From assembly GCF_016900315.1 (NCBI RefSeq), contig NZ_JACSNQ010000004.1, positions 62,001 to 126,000 on the forward strand: DNA of 64,000 nt. Direction: 5' to 3'. Of this stretch, positions 32,759 to 41,846 are shown in pieces (the first letter of the stretch is position 1; every line of letters begins with the position of its first letter). The translations under genes and the position numbers were made by a program. A model generated the notes under the pieces. It was not told where the DNA came from. It saw nothing but the letters and a program-made list of their open reading frames with translations, and did no database searches. This stretch comes from Olsenella profusa (GTDB lineage: Bacteria > Actinomycetota > Coriobacteriia > Coriobacteriales > Atopobiaceae).

Positions 32759-34291
32759 GTGGCTGACAGAAAGCCCCATAGGCGCATGACCCATGCCGAG
32801 CAGGTTCGCCGCTCGCAGAGCCACTACGGAAGCGGCTACTCGGGGGTCGCCCCGTCTCACGTGCGCATAGACGCCGAGCAGCCCCGTACTTCTCGCCGCC
32901 CGGGCGCCTCCTCGCGTCACGTCGCCTCGAGGGCAGACGGGTCGGGCGCCTACGCTGCGCGACGCAAGAAGAACGGCCGCGGCCGCGTTCTGCGCGGCGT
33001 GCTCGTGGCCTTTCTCGTCGTGCTCGTGGGCGTGGGCACCGCCGCGGCGCTCTACATCTCCCGCATCAACAGCAGCCTGAACGAGGGCGTCTCTGACGAG
33101 CTCCGCCAGCAGCTCGTTGCCGTTGAGCCCCAGCAGCCGTTCTACATGCTGCTGCTTGGCGTCGACAAGAGCGAGGGCCGCGCCGAGGAGTGGGGCGACT
33201 CCACGGCCAACTTCCGCGCAGACACCATCATCCTTGCCCGCGTCGACGCGCCCGCCCAGCGGGTGACGCTCGTCTCCATCCCACGCGACACCCTCGTTGA
33301 CATGGGCGAACACGGCGAGGACAAAATCAATGCGGCCTACTCCTATGGCGGTGCCGCCTACATGGTCGACGTGGTCTCGGACTTTGCGGGCGTCGACATC
33401 TCCGCCTACGCGGAGATTGACTTTGAGCAGTTCACCTCCATCGTGGACACCATCGGCGGCATCGAGGTCACGCTACCGGTTGACGTGGTGGACGAGACCT
33501 ATGCCGGCATCAACCTCACCGCCGGAACCCACCAGCTTGACGGCGCCACCGCACTCGCCCTCGTTCGCACGCGCCACGCCTACGACGAGTACGGCGGAGG
33601 TGACTTCTACCGTGCCGCCAACCAGCGCGCCGTCATCGCCGCCATCGTCAGGAAGATTCTGCAGCAGGACCCGATGACCATGGCCACCACGGTCTCGCAG
33701 CTTGCCGACAGCGTCACCACCACGATGGGCGTCACCGACATCGTCGGCCTGGCCATGCAGTTCAGGAACCTCGACGTCGACCATGACTTCTACTCCGGCC
33801 AGTGCCCGACGATCTCCGAGTACGTGAACAACATCTGGTACGAGCTGCCCGACGAGGCCGCCTGGCAGGAGATGATGCGGCGCGTGGACGCCGGCGAGTC
33901 CCCCTACTCCGACGCTAGCCAGGACTTCACCTCGGACGCGGCGATCGCCATCGGCGACGGCACCACGATCTCCGATGACGGCGCAGGCGCCTCCTCCGGA
34001 GGGCGGGCAACGTTCAGCGGCTCGGTCCTCGTGCTCAACGGCGCGGGCGTGGACGGCCTGGCCATGTCCAAGTCCACCGAGCTGGAGTCCGCGGGCTTCT
34101 CGCCCTATGCGGACACCGCCAGCTCGTCCAACCACACCACGAGCATGGTCTACTACAACGCGGACAACCGCAGCGCCGCGCTTGGCGTGGCCCAGACCCT
34201 CGGCATCAGCGCCGACAACGTCGCCGAGAACACAGAGGGCTACTCCACCCGTTACGACGTCATCGTCGTGCTTGGCGCCGACCAGGCATAG
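32759..34291 (+). CDS. LytR-CpsA-Psr (LCP) family cell wall ligase
   Basis: This 510-aa protein starts at GTG 32759 behind GAAGGGG. Basic N-terminal tail of about 75 residues, one membrane anchor (about 78-100), then an extracellular LCP domain with RADTIILARVD, SIPRDTLVDMG, DKINAAYSYGG and the RTRHAYDEYGGGDFYRAANQ loop whose Arg residues bind the lipid pyrophosphate. A C-terminal LytR_C domain follows (about 415-508). LCP proteins attach wall polymers such as teichoic acids or capsule to peptidoglycan. TATTAT (32677-32682) in the upstream gap is a possible -10 box. It ends just before a terminator-like hairpin at 34341. Confidence 0.9.
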   Translation: MADRKPHRRMTHAEQVRRSQSHYGSGYSGVAPSHVRIDAEQPRTSRRPGASSRHVASRADGSGAYAARRKKNGRGRVLRGVLVAFLVVLVGVGTAAALYISRINSSLNEGVSDELRQQLVAVEPQQPFYMLLLGVDKSEGRAEEWGDSTANFRADTIILARVDAPAQRVTLVSIPRDTLVDMGEHGEDKINAAYSYGGAAYMVDVVSDFAGVDISAYAEIDFEQFTSIVDTIGGIEVTLPVDVVDETYAGINLTAGTHQLDGATALALVRTRHAYDEYGGGDFYRAANQRAVIAAIVRKILQQDPMTMATTVSQLADSVTTTMGVTDIVGLAMQFRNLDVDHDFYSGQCPTISEYVNNIWYELPDEAAWQEMMRRVDAGESPYSDASQDFTSDAAIAIGDGTTISDDGAGASSGGRATFSGSVLVLNGAGVDGLAMSKSTELESAGFSPYADTASSSNHTTSMVYYNADNRSAALGVAQTLGISADNVAENTEGYSTRYDVIVVLGADQA

Positions 34292-34324
34292 GGGTCGCCG
34301 GCCTGCAGCGCAGCCCCGCGACAC

Positions 34325-34337
34325 GGCGAGAAGAACC
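34325..34337 (-). repeat. Dispersed word (GGCGAGAAGAACC, inverted)
   Basis: Inverse orientation of AGGTTCTTCTCGCC, 34 bp after the LCP stop and immediately before a 12-bp-stem hairpin. Confidence 0.6.
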
Positions 34338-34340
34338 TGC

Positions 34341-34368
34341 GCCCCGCACGCCGTATGGCGTGCGGGGC
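34341..34368. terminator. Strong hairpin after the LCP gene, no T tract
   Basis: GCCCCGCACGCC, loop GTAT, GGCGTGCGGGGC: 12 perfect base pairs. It may end LCP transcription or stabilise the 3' end; the absence of a T run makes intrinsic termination uncertain. Confidence 0.5.
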
Positions 34369-34415
34369 GTCGTCGTCACTAGAGACAGACGCAAGCCGGC
34401 ATGCGGCGTTCGGGA

Positions 34416-34650
34416 GCTTGGGGAATCGTGACTTGTCGTTGGGAGCCGTCCGCCGCTTACAGAATTGCTGTCGATGCAGCAAAAGGGCTACCAGCTGCTT
34501 AGAGAATCGCGACTGATGCAGCAAAGGAGCCGTCGAGCGCTTAGGAAATCACGGGCAGGGTACTTCTCGCCGCGCTACGTCAGTCGCGATTTTGAAAGCA
34601 CCCGCCACCCCAAACGGTACGTCAGCCGCGTTTTCGTAAGCACCCTCGCC
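34416..34650. repeat. 42-bp tandem repeat block with inverted half
   Basis: Four direct units begin GCTT at 34416, 34455, 34497 and 34539 (39, 42 and 42 bp apart) with shared GAATCGCGACTGATGCAGC-like cores. Two further units are inverted, with TACGTCAG at 34576 and 34618 (42 bp apart); their complement reads GCTTTCAAAATCGCGACTGA. The dispersed word (as GTACTTCTCGCC, 34560-34571) sits at the junction of the two halves. No gene is in this gap. Confidence 0.65.
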
Positions 34651-34724
34651 CGCAACACGCGGGCACGCCGCGCAAAGCCGCAGGAAACCCCGCCGCAGCG
34701 CCCAAACGCCCCACGCGGTGGCGC

Positions 34725-35402
34725 TCAATCCCTCAGCAGCTGCGAAGTGAACCCGCGCGCCACGAGAAGCTCGTAGGCAGCCGTCACGTCCGCGGGAACG
34801 TCCTGCGGGGTCTGCCAGCCGCGCCGACCGTACTCGACGATTCTCTGGACGTCCCCCACGAGCACGGACACAAACTCCTTGACGGAGATTGGCCCCTCAT
34901 TTGTGTAGACGTCGAGAAACTCCTCAAAGTCGAGCGTCGGCGACGCCATGATGAAGTCGAGCTCGGGCCACTGCGCCTCGAGCGCCGAGCGCGTCCTTCT
35001 CCCCCTAAACGGAATCTCGACCACGATGGCGCGCGCGTCCCCCATGCCGGCCTCGGCAAGCAGCCGCCGCGAGTGAGAGATGTTCTCCCCCGTGTTGGTT
35101 GAGGTGGTGTCCAGCAGGATGTCCTTCTCGCGGACGCCCATCCGCTCCGCCACGCGGGCAAACCGCTCGGCCTCGGGGACGTTCCATATCTTCCTGGTGA
35201 TGCGGCCGAGCCCTCCCGTAAACAGGACCTTGTCGACCAGCCCCTCAAGGTAGAGCTCCGCAGCCCGACGCGCCACGTACTCGCTGTGGTTGCCAAACCC
35301 GATGGCAACGTCCCTGCGCTCAAGGGGATCGTCAACGCGCTCGTAGTCAAAGAGCGTCCTCGCCGCAGCCAGTGTGCTCTCGTCAAGACGGTTATCGGAC
35401 AT
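34725..35402 (-). CDS. YdcF/DUF218 family protein
   Basis: This 225-aa protein has no membrane segment. It has the DUF218 pattern VAIGFGNHSEYVARRAAELY near residues 32-51, KVLFTGGLGRITR near 58-70, and the DTTSTNTGENISHSRRLL segment near 98-115, typical of YdcF proteins, which bind S-adenosylmethionine-like or other small ligands; the E. coli member is of uncertain function. Start ATG 35402. It follows ychF (43-bp gap) on the same strand and could be the last gene of the 37873-34725 operon. Confidence 0.8.
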   Translation of the reverse strand: MSDNRLDESTLAAARTLFDYERVDDPLERRDVAIGFGNHSEYVARRAAELYLEGLVDKVLFTGGLGRITRKIWNVPEAERFARVAERMGVREKDILLDTTSTNTGENISHSRRLLAEAGMGDARAIVVEIPFRGRRTRSALEAQWPELDFIMASPTLDFEEFLDVYTNEGPISVKEFVSVLVGDVQRIVEYGRRGWQTPQDVPADVTAAYELLVARGFTSQLLRD

Positions 35403-35445
35403 AGCCCCTCACCACCACCTCGGCGCCGGCACCCGGCCGCTCGCC

Positions 35446-36522
35446 CTACACGTTGAACCGGAAGTGCATCACGTCGCCGTCCTGGACGACGTAGTCCTTG
35501 CCCTCGATGCGCAGCTTGCCCGCGGCGCGGCACCCCGCCTCGCCGCCGAGCTCGACGTAGTCCTCGTAGCTCGCCACCTCGGCCTTGATGAAGCCACGCT
35601 CGAAGTCCGAGTGGATCACGCCCGCCGCCTCGGGGGCCTTGGCGCCAATCCGCACGGTCCAGGCCTTGACCTCCATCTCGCCGGCCGTGAAGTAGCTCTG
35701 GAGGCCCAGCAGGTGGTAGGCCGCCTGCGCCAGCGTCTCGAGGCCGCTGCGCTCGAGGCCCAGGTCGACCAGGTACTCGGCCGCCTCGTCGGGCTCCAGC
35801 TCGGAGAGCTCGGCCTCCACCTTGGCGCAGATGGGGATCGGCGTCACGCCGTCGATGGGCGCGAGCTCCTGGCCCAGCTGGTCCTCGTCCACGTTGGCCA
35901 CGTAGAGGATCGGCTTCATCGTGAGCAGGAAGAGCCCCTTGGCGGCCGCGCGCTCGTCGTCGCTCATCTCCATCGTGGCGGCGCGCCTGCCGTCGTTCAG
36001 CCAGTCGAGCAGGCGGCGCGCCACGTCGGCCTTCACCGCGAGGTCCTTCTCGCGCTTGGCGTCCTTCTCCAGCTTGGGGAGCTGCTTCTCAAGGGACTGG
36101 ATGTCAGCCAGGATGAGCTCGGTCATGATCGTGTCGGCGTCGGCCGCCGGGTCCACGAACTCGCCCACGCGCCCGACCTCGCGCATGACGTTGGGGTCGG
36201 TGAAGTAGCGCACCACCTCGCAGATGGCGTCGGTCTCGCGGATGTTGGCCAGGAACTGGTTGCCCAGGCCCTCCCCCTCGTTGGCGCCCTTGACCAGGCC
36301 GGCGATGTCGACGAACTCCACCGTGGCCGGCACGATCCGCCCCGGGTGCACGATCTCGGCGAGCTTGCCGAGCCGCTCGTCCGGCACGTCCACGATGCCC
36401 ACGTTGGGGTCGATCGTGGCGAAGGGGTAGTTGGCCGCCAGCCCGCCCTTCTTGGTGAGCGCGGTGAACAGGGTCGACTTGCCCACGTTGGGCAGGCCCA
36501 CGATTCCGATGGAAAGGGACAC
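35446..36522 (-). CDS. ychF: Ribosome-associated ATPase YchF (OLA1 family)
   Basis: This 358-aa universal translation-factor-related P-loop protein has G1 [11 protein letters not shown] near residues 8-18, switch region [13 protein letters not shown]3 DIAGLVKGA, the altered G4 NVDEDQL (NxxE, which prefers ATP over GTP) and the C-terminal TGS domain ending [11 protein letters not shown]. Start is GTG 36522 with an ideal AAGGAGAAGAAC; there is no upstream coding signal. It lies 10 bp after the ferredoxin-like gene at 36533, so both are read from one mRNA. It acts in the cytoplasm on ribosomes. Confidence 0.96.
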   Translation of the reverse strand: MSLSIGIVGLPNVGKSTLFTALTKKGGLAANYPFATIDPNVGIVDVPDERLGKLAEIVHPGRIVPATVEFVDIAGLVKGANEGEGLGNQFLANIRETDAICEVVRYFTDPNVMREVGRVGEFVDPAADADTIMTELILADIQSLEKQLPKLEKDAKREKDLAVKADVARRLLDWLNDGRRAATMEMSDDERAAAKGLFLLTMKPILYVANVDEDQLGQELAPIDGVTPIPICAKVEAELSELEPDEAAEYLVDLGLERSGLETLAQAAYHLLGLQSYFTAGEMEVKAWTVRIGAKAPEAAGVIHSDFERGFIKAEVASYEDYVELGGEAGCRAAGKLRIEGKDYVVQDGDVMHFRFNV

Positions 36523-36532
36523 GTTCTTCTCC

Positions 36533-37873
36533 TTACTTGCCTTGCTTGGCGCTCTTCTCGCCGGGGCGGGACAACGCGGCCCCGGATGCCGGCGCGTCGT
36601 CGTCCGCAAGCCGCTCCAGCGCGTCCGCCGCGCGGTTCAGCTGCTTCTTGCCCTGCTCGAGGTACTTGCTTGCCTGCTCCTTGGCCTCGGCCTTCTTGCG
36701 CGCGACCTCCTCGGCCACCTTGTCCGGGATCACGAGCTCGCTCACGTCCATCGGCTCCATGGCCAGCGCGCCCTCCGGGCACACCTTCACGCACGCGGCA
36801 CAGCTCACGCAGTAGGCGCTCTGCACCGTGACGTTGCCGGCCTTGTCCAGGTCCAGCGCGTGGGTGGAGCACGTCTTGGCGCAGTCGCCGCACGCCGTGC
36901 AGAGCGCGGAGTCCCACACCGGCACCTCGAGCTTCACCAGCGCGGCGAGGTCCTCGTTGTGCTGCAGCGCGCCCATCATGAGCTTGCGGCCCTGCGTGAG
37001 CGTGCGCAGGCGGCTGCCGGAGGTCTTGGCGCCCACGGCGTTCTCGAGCTCCTTCTGCAGCCGGTTCAGGCGCTGGGTGTGGTCGGAGAGCTTCTTGGCC
37101 ACCGCCTTGGCGCCCGCGAGGGCCGGCGTGCCACGCGAGACCAGGCGCTCGGCGGAGTGGATGGCCCCGCTCACGAACTGGCTGCGCTTGTAGGCGCGCG
37201 TGAGCTCGTGTGTCATCGCGGACTGCTCGACCTCCAGGCCCAGCGCCGCGTCAGCCCACTCCTCGGCGGTGCCGATGGCGTCCACGTAGGTCTGCTCGCC
37301 GGTGGTGGTGCGGCAGCGGTCACAGATGCCCACGGGCAGGTAGACGTTGATGTTGTCATAGTCGGCGAGCAGCGAGAACCACATCTCGGTGGAGATGGAG
37401 CCCACGCAGCCCAGTACGATCTCGTTGCCCTGCGGCAGGCGCTTGAGCGCGCGCGTGCAGGTGACGTAGCACTGCTCGTAGGACGAGGCGGCACGGGCGA
37501 TCTGGTCGTAGACCTGGCGCGGCGAGTGACGGCGCGTGGCAAACGTCTCCGTGGGGCACACCGCGCAGCACAGGCCGCACTTGCGGCAGTCCTCGCTCAG
37601 CGTCACCGACTTGTTGTGGATGGTGATCGCGTGCGTGGGGCACACCTCCAGGCAGCGCGAGCACACGTCGTCACGGCCGGACGCCACGCGCAGGCAGCGG
37701 CTGGAGTTGGCGAAGGGCTTCTCCTTGTAGTCCGCGGGGTTGAAGACCTTGCGCTCGCCGTTCTCGTCGACGAGCGAGCTGACCATGGAGTTGGGCAGCT
37801 CCTTGAGGGAGCGCCAGTCGCTCTGCAGGTCGATCAGCTCATCGAGCAGGTCCCTCTTCTCGGCCACGGGCAA
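36533..37873 (-). CDS. Multi-cluster 4Fe-4S protein
   Basis: This 446-aa protein has four ferredoxin-type Cys clusters: CSRCLEVCPTHAI (about residue 71), CRKCGLCCAVCPTE (about 95), CTACGDCAKTCSTHAL (about 325) and CVSCAACVKVCPEGAL (about 350). A central region has CDRCRTTTGE, and a long charged helical C-terminal tail (KKAEAKEQASKYLEQGKKQL) follows. No signal peptide. It would carry electrons in the cytoplasm or associate with a membrane complex not seen here. The start appears to be TTG 37873 (behind GAGAGGACGG), with GTG 37867 as alternative. The partner enzyme is unknown; it is cotranscribed with ychF. Confidence 0.75.
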   Translation of the reverse strand: MPVAEKRDLLDELIDLQSDWRSLKELPNSMVSSLVDENGERKVFNPADYKEKPFANSSRCLRVASGRDDVCSRCLEVCPTHAITIHNKSVTLSEDCRKCGLCCAVCPTETFATRRHSPRQVYDQIARAASSYEQCYVTCTRALKRLPQGNEIVLGCVGSISTEMWFSLLADYDNINVYLPVGICDRCRTTTGEQTYVDAIGTAEEWADAALGLEVEQSAMTHELTRAYKRSQFVSGAIHSAERLVSRGTPALAGAKAVAKKLSDHTQRLNRLQKELENAVGAKTSGSRLRTLTQGRKLMMGALQHNEDLAALVKLEVPVWDSALCTACGDCAKTCSTHALDLDKAGNVTVQSAYCVSCAACVKVCPEGALAMEPMDVSELVIPDKVAEEVARKKAEAKEQASKYLEQGKKQLNRAADALERLADDDAPASGAALSRPGEKSAKQGK

Positions 37874-37940
37874 ACCGTCCTCTCGTCATCGTCACCGATG
37901 CTTCATTGTACGCCTTGCCGCCGCCCCGGGCCGCAGCGGG

Positions 37941-37954
37941 AGGTTCTTCTCGCC
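37941..37954 (+). repeat. Dispersed word AGGTTCTTCTCGCC
   Basis: Exact 14-base copy, also found at 40547 and 63016. Confidence 0.7.
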
Positions 37955-38170
37955 CGCGGCTTTCCCGTTGCGCCGTTATCTACCCCGACTCGGGTAGATG
38001 ATTGACCGACGACTGCACGACGGCTGTCTGCGACCTGCGGTTTCTTTGAAACTTAACTGATTTATTGCCCTTAGAAGAGGCCAATAACCATGACGGCCCA
38101 CTCAAGCGGGACGGCCCCAAAGACTCGGTGAACGGCATGGGGAGGCGCGTCCGCCGGACGGCCCCGCCCC

Positions 38171-38184
38171 GGCGAGAAGAACCT
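38171..38184 (-). repeat. Dispersed word (inverse orientation)
   Basis: GGCGAGAAGAACCT, exact reverse complement of the 14-base word, 17 bp from the stop of the glycosyltransferase at 38201. Confidence 0.7.
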
Positions 38185-38200
38185 CGCGCCCCGGGCCCGC

Positions 38201-39193
38201 CTACCCCAGCGGGGGCATCGGCTCCCAGGTGGGGTCGTGCTGGATGCGGCGCTGCGCGCGCCACCCGGCAAACAGCCGCCTGGTACCGCTGACGAGGCTG
38301 CCGCGGTCCACCAGGACGATCCGCGCGAGCTCCTTGCCAAAGGTGAGCAGCGTGCCCGCCGCAAAGCCTATCGGGTTGTAGTCCCCATGGAGCTGGAAGT
38401 AGCGCGCCAGGTAGCCGCGGTTGCGCGTGATGTAGTAGCGCGTCATGTCCGAGGTGGAGTTGAGCTGGCGCACCGTGCCGATCCCCTGGTTCTTGACCTC
38501 GCGGCTGCGGCTGAGCACGTAGTCGGGCACGTAGTAGACGGGCGTGACCTTGCTCGCCAGGTATCCGTAGAGCGCATCGTCCAGGTAGATGAAGAAGCGC
38601 GGGTCGGGCAGGCCGATCTTCTCGACCACCCGGCGCGAGAAGCACGACCCCTCGAAGCACAGCACGTTGCAGAGCTTGTAGCGCTCCCCCTCGCGCCAGG
38701 CGTCGCGCGAGAACGGGTTGTAGATCCCCAGCACAGTGGAGAAGCGGTGCTGCCAGAAGAAGTGACCGCCGTCGAAGTCGTGCCGCTGGCCCATGATGGC
38801 CTCGGCCTCGCGGGACCAGCGCGCCAGCACGTCGAGGCCCCCGGGCTCCACCACCACGTCGTCGTCCATCACCCAGAACCACTCGGCGCCAAGATCGAAG
38901 GCGCGGCGCACGCCCTCGGAGAACCCGCCGGAGCCGCCGGTGTTCTCCTCCATCGGGTCGTAGACCACGTGAGAGAGGCCGCCCTCGGCGTCGGGGTCAT
39001 CCGCGGTGGGGCCCCACTGGGCGTCGGCGCGGGCGCCGAAGTCGCCCACGATCTGCGCGGTCTCGGCGGAGTTCTCGTTGTCCACCACCACCACGCGCCA
39101 CGGCTCGCGCGTGAGCCCCAGGATGGAGTCAAGCGCCCGCCGCAGCAGCTCCTGACGCTTGTACGTCACGATGACGATCGCGGGACGTCTCAT
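38201..39193 (-). CDS. Glycosyltransferase family 2 (GlfT-like)
   Basis: This 330-aa GT-A enzyme has an N-terminal VIVTYKRQELLRRALDSIL, GGSGGFSEGVRRAFD for sugar-nucleotide binding near residues 97-111, the metal-binding VMDDDVVVEPG near 122-132, and a catalytic-type FIYLDDALYGYLASK. The set resembles galactofuranosyl or rhamnosyl transferases that build wall or capsule polymers. Start ATG 39193 follows GAGAGGGG; longer frames upstream are not supported. It is divergent from the second GT2 gene at 39368, with a 174-bp gap between. Exact sugar specificity is not visible. Confidence 0.8.
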   Translation of the reverse strand: MRRPAIVIVTYKRQELLRRALDSILGLTREPWRVVVVDNENSAETAQIVGDFGARADAQWGPTADDPDAEGGLSHVVYDPMEENTGGSGGFSEGVRRAFDLGAEWFWVMDDDVVVEPGGLDVLARWSREAEAIMGQRHDFDGGHFFWQHRFSTVLGIYNPFSRDAWREGERYKLCNVLCFEGSCFSRRVVEKIGLPDPRFFIYLDDALYGYLASKVTPVYYVPDYVLSRSREVKNQGIGTVRQLNSTSDMTRYYITRNRGYLARYFQLHGDYNPIGFAAGTLLTFGKELARIVLVDRGSLVSGTRRLFAGWRAQRRIQHDPTWEPMPPLG

Positions 39194-39367
39194 CCCCACC
39201 CCTCTCTGCTCCGAACGTTCTGGCTGGCGGCCAGCCCCCGGCAGACCGTCGGGCCCGCTCGCCGCCCACGGGTCGGCAGGCGGGCGCGTCGCGCCCCCGG
39301 CCGCCCCGCTCTGGCTCGACGCCCTATTATAGGGTAGCCCGCTCGGAGCCCGACCCCAGGGGAGCAC

Positions 39368-40489
39368 ATGAGCACTTCCATTACAGACGCCCAGAAGCAG
39401 CTGGTATCGGTGGTCATCCCGGTCTACAACGCCGAGGGGACCCTCGACGAGTGCCTCGACAGCATCGAGGGGCAGACCCACCGCGACCTTGAGATCGTCT
39501 GCGTCAACGACGGCTCAACGGACGGCTCGGCCCAGATCATGCGCGCCCACGCGGCACGCGACCCCCGCATCGTCATCGTGGACAAGCCCAACGAGGGCTA
39601 CGGTGCCTCCTGCAACCGCGGCATCGACGTCTCCCGCGGGGCGTGGGTGGCCATAGTCGAGCCGGACGACACGCTCGAGCCCACCTGCTACGAGGAGCTC
39701 CTTGCCTGCGCGGCGCGCTACGGCGGCGAGAAGAACGTCGACGTGGTGAAGGCCGCGTACTGGCGCGTCTTCCCCGGCGAGAACGGCGCGGGCGAGCTCC
39801 GCGTGAGCTGCCCGTACCACGGGCGCGTCCGGCCGCGCCGCCAGCCCTTCGCCGTGGGCGAGGGCGTCGAGCTCCTGCGCCACCACCCCGCCATCTGGGC
39901 GGGCATGTACCGGCGCGGCTACCTCCTCGAGCAGCGCATCCGCTTTGTGGAGGTGCCGGGCGCCGGCTGGGCCGACAACCCCTTCCTGGCAGAGACGCTC
40001 TGCCACACGGACCGCATCGCCTACACCGACGCGCGCGTCTACGACTACCGCGAGCGTGACCTCAACGAGGCCGAGTCCTTCGCGGGCCGCTCCCCGCTCA
40101 CCCCGCTCGAGCGCTGGAACGACATGATGGACGCCGCGGAGCGCGCCGGCGAGAAGGACCCGCGCGTCCTCTCCGCGCTCGCCCTGCGCGGGGTCAACTA
40201 CGCCCTCATCACCGTCCAGGGGGCCGGGCTCGACGCCCCGGGCGTGCGCGAGCTCGTGACGAGCTCGATGGGGCGCCTCGACGCCAAGGCCGTGCTCGCC
40301 GACCCCACGATCAGCCCCTCCGGCAAGCGGCTCTTCGCCGAGGCCCGCGGCCTGCCCGCGCCGCGCGGCGGCAGGCTGGGCTACCTCGCGCACCTCGCGG
40401 GCGAGGCCCTCTACCGCGTGCGGGAGAACGGCCTGGGGTTTGCGCTCAGGACGGCGCGCAGCCGTCGCGAGGGCAACCGCCTCGGCTAG
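39368..40489 (+). CDS. Glycosyltransferase family 2
   Basis: This 373-aa enzyme starts at ATG 39368 behind CAGGGGAGC. N-terminal GT-A domain: VSVVIPVYNAEGTLDECLDSI (about 13-33), VCVNDGSTDGS, and IVEPDDTLEPTC as the DxD-like site. The C-terminal part is helical, with YRVRENGLGFALRTARSR near the end that may contact the membrane. It probably adds sugars to a cell-surface polysaccharide, as do the flanking transferases at 38201-39193 and 40575-41663. It ends convergently with the latter, with one exact copy of the dispersed word in the 85-bp gap. Confidence 0.82.
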   Translation: MSTSITDAQKQLVSVVIPVYNAEGTLDECLDSIEGQTHRDLEIVCVNDGSTDGSAQIMRAHAARDPRIVIVDKPNEGYGASCNRGIDVSRGAWVAIVEPDDTLEPTCYEELLACAARYGGEKNVDVVKAAYWRVFPGENGAGELRVSCPYHGRVRPRRQPFAVGEGVELLRHHPAIWAGMYRRGYLLEQRIRFVEVPGAGWADNPFLAETLCHTDRIAYTDARVYDYRERDLNEAESFAGRSPLTPLERWNDMMDAAERAGEKDPRVLSALALRGVNYALITVQGAGLDAPGVRELVTSSMGRLDAKAVLADPTISPSGKRLFAEARGLPAPRGGRLGYLAHLAGEALYRVRENGLGFALRTARSRREGNRLG

Positions 40490-40546
40490 ACGGGTCGGGG
40501 CCAGGGGCGGGAGGGCCGGGCGCGGCGAGGCGGCACGGCAGCCCGC

Positions 40547-40560
40547 AGGTTCTTCTCGCC
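40547..40560 (+). repeat. Dispersed word AGGTTCTTCTCGCC
   Basis: Exact copy lying between two convergent glycosyltransferase genes (stops at 40489 and 40575). Confidence 0.7.
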
Positions 40561-40574
40561 CGCGTAAGAGGGTG

Positions 40575-41663
40575 CTAGATGAAGGCGTCGGGGACCGTCG
40601 ACTCGGCAACCCGGCCGCGACGGAACAGGGAGAGCAGCCGCGCCTGCGCGCAGACAAGGGCCGTGTTGCGCGCCCGGATGGGGGCCATGAGGGACCGCGC
40701 GTGGCTCCCGCTGGGGTGTGCAACGCTCACGGCGACGCGCGCCTGGTCGGTCCCGAGCATCCCCTCCACGATCTTGCGGCACTGTGCCAGGTCGGCGGGG
40801 CCACCGACACGGCACACGTCCTCGATGCAGTCAATGAGCTGGCCCACGTAGCGGTCCTGGATGGTCTCCATGCTCGCCGCGTCGCCCTCGAGGCCCCAGT
40901 GGCGGTAGAGCTCCAGCAGCGCCGCGTGCTCGGCCTCAAGACGCCGATACCACGCCCGCTCCGTGCCCGGGCGACTTGCCGACAGCCGGCGTGACACGTG
41001 GTAGCAGGTCCCGGGAAGCACGCTCACGCGCTCCGTCTCACGGAGATAGGAGAGCACGAAGGAGTGGTCGTCCTCGGCCTCCCCGTCCGCCGCGAAGCGT
41101 GCCCCGCACGCCTCGGCCCTCTCCCTCGAGAAGAGCTTGGCGCTGGCGGGAAGCAGCTGCCCGGAGCCCAGGAGGCGCCACGCGTCCGAGCGGAAGTCGT
41201 GCTGCGTGGGGTAGTCACGTCCCTCGTCCTCGACCGTGACCTCCGACGGGCGTCCGTCGCCCTCGGAAACGGCCAGGGAGTAGCCCCCCACCACGAGGTC
41301 CGCGGAGCGCTCCTCCGCACGTCCGAGAAGGTCGGCGAGCATGGTCGGACGCGCCCAGCCGTCGGTGTCCATCACCGCGAGCCACGCGCCGTGGGAGCGC
41401 TCGAGGGCGAGGTCGAGCCCCCTCTGGCGCCCGCAGCGGTCCGCATGGACCACAACCACGCGCAGGTCGCGCTCCGCGATGGCGTCCAGCTGGCGTGCCG
41501 TGGAGTCCTCCGACCCGGCGTCCACGACCACGAGCTCGATGCGCGTGAGGGTTTGGTTCTGGAGGCTCTCGACCGCGCGGCGGACGGACCTCTCGGCATC
41601 ATGGGCAACCATGAGCACCGAGACCGTCGGTGATGTAGACGTGTAATGCGGCAACTCCCGCAC
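40575..41663 (-). CDS. Glycosyltransferase family 2
   Basis: From GTG 41663 (about 362 aa; upstream GGGAGGGGAGG) the N terminus reads TVSVLMVAHDAERSVRRAVE, then ELVVVDAGSEDSTARQLD, and AVMDTDGWARP as the acidic metal site. C-terminal half helical with EDDHSFVLSYLRETERV. This is a family 2 transferase of the wall/capsule type, like its two neighbours, and unlike them it is convergent with the 39368 gene. A longer in-frame GTG at 41696 is possible. Substrate unknown. Confidence 0.78.
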   Translation of the reverse strand: MRELPHYTSTSPTVSVLMVAHDAERSVRRAVESLQNQTLTRIELVVVDAGSEDSTARQLDAIAERDLRVVVVHADRCGRQRGLDLALERSHGAWLAVMDTDGWARPTMLADLLGRAEERSADLVVGGYSLAVSEGDGRPSEVTVEDEGRDYPTQHDFRSDAWRLLGSGQLLPASAKLFSRERAEACGARFAADGEAEDDHSFVLSYLRETERVSVLPGTCYHVSRRLSASRPGTERAWYRRLEAEHAALLELYRHWGLEGDAASMETIQDRYVGQLIDCIEDVCRVGGPADLAQCRKIVEGMLGTDQARVAVSVAHPSGSHARSLMAPIRARNTALVCAQARLLSLFRRGRVAESTVPDAFI

Positions 41664-41823
41664 CCTCCCCTCCCAAGGGACCGCGCGCCAGAGCACACCT
41701 GTAAGAGTATCAACGCCCCAGCCAAGCTGGGGGCACGCTGAGAGTCCTTGGCAAAATGAGCACAGGCGGGGCTGGTACGGGCGGGACGGAACTGCCGCAA
41801 GGTCCTGCCGGCACGCCTCGCGC

Positions 41824-41837
41824 GGCGAGAAGGACCT
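41824..41837 (-). repeat. Dispersed word variant (GGCGAGAAGGACCT)
   Basis: One base differs from the exact word. It is part of a hairpin with AGGTCCT (about 41811-41817) pairing AGGACCT, 10 bp past the stop of the LCP-like gene at 41847. Confidence 0.55.
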
Positions 41838-41846
41838 CGACGCCGC

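Larger units (their letters stand above)
37874..38200. other. Gap bounded by inverted copies of the dispersed word
   Basis: AGGTTCTTCTCGCC at 37941 and its inverse at 38171 face each other 230 bp apart. Between them: ATCTACCC (37978-37985) / GGGTAGAT (37992-37999) hairpin, and GTTTC/GAAAC in an AT-rich stretch near 38039-38051. No gene is supported. Confidence 0.5.

Noticed and set aside
34416-34650. CRISPR array
   Set aside because: Units are diverged, repeats and spacers cannot be told apart, half the block is inverted and there are no cas genes.
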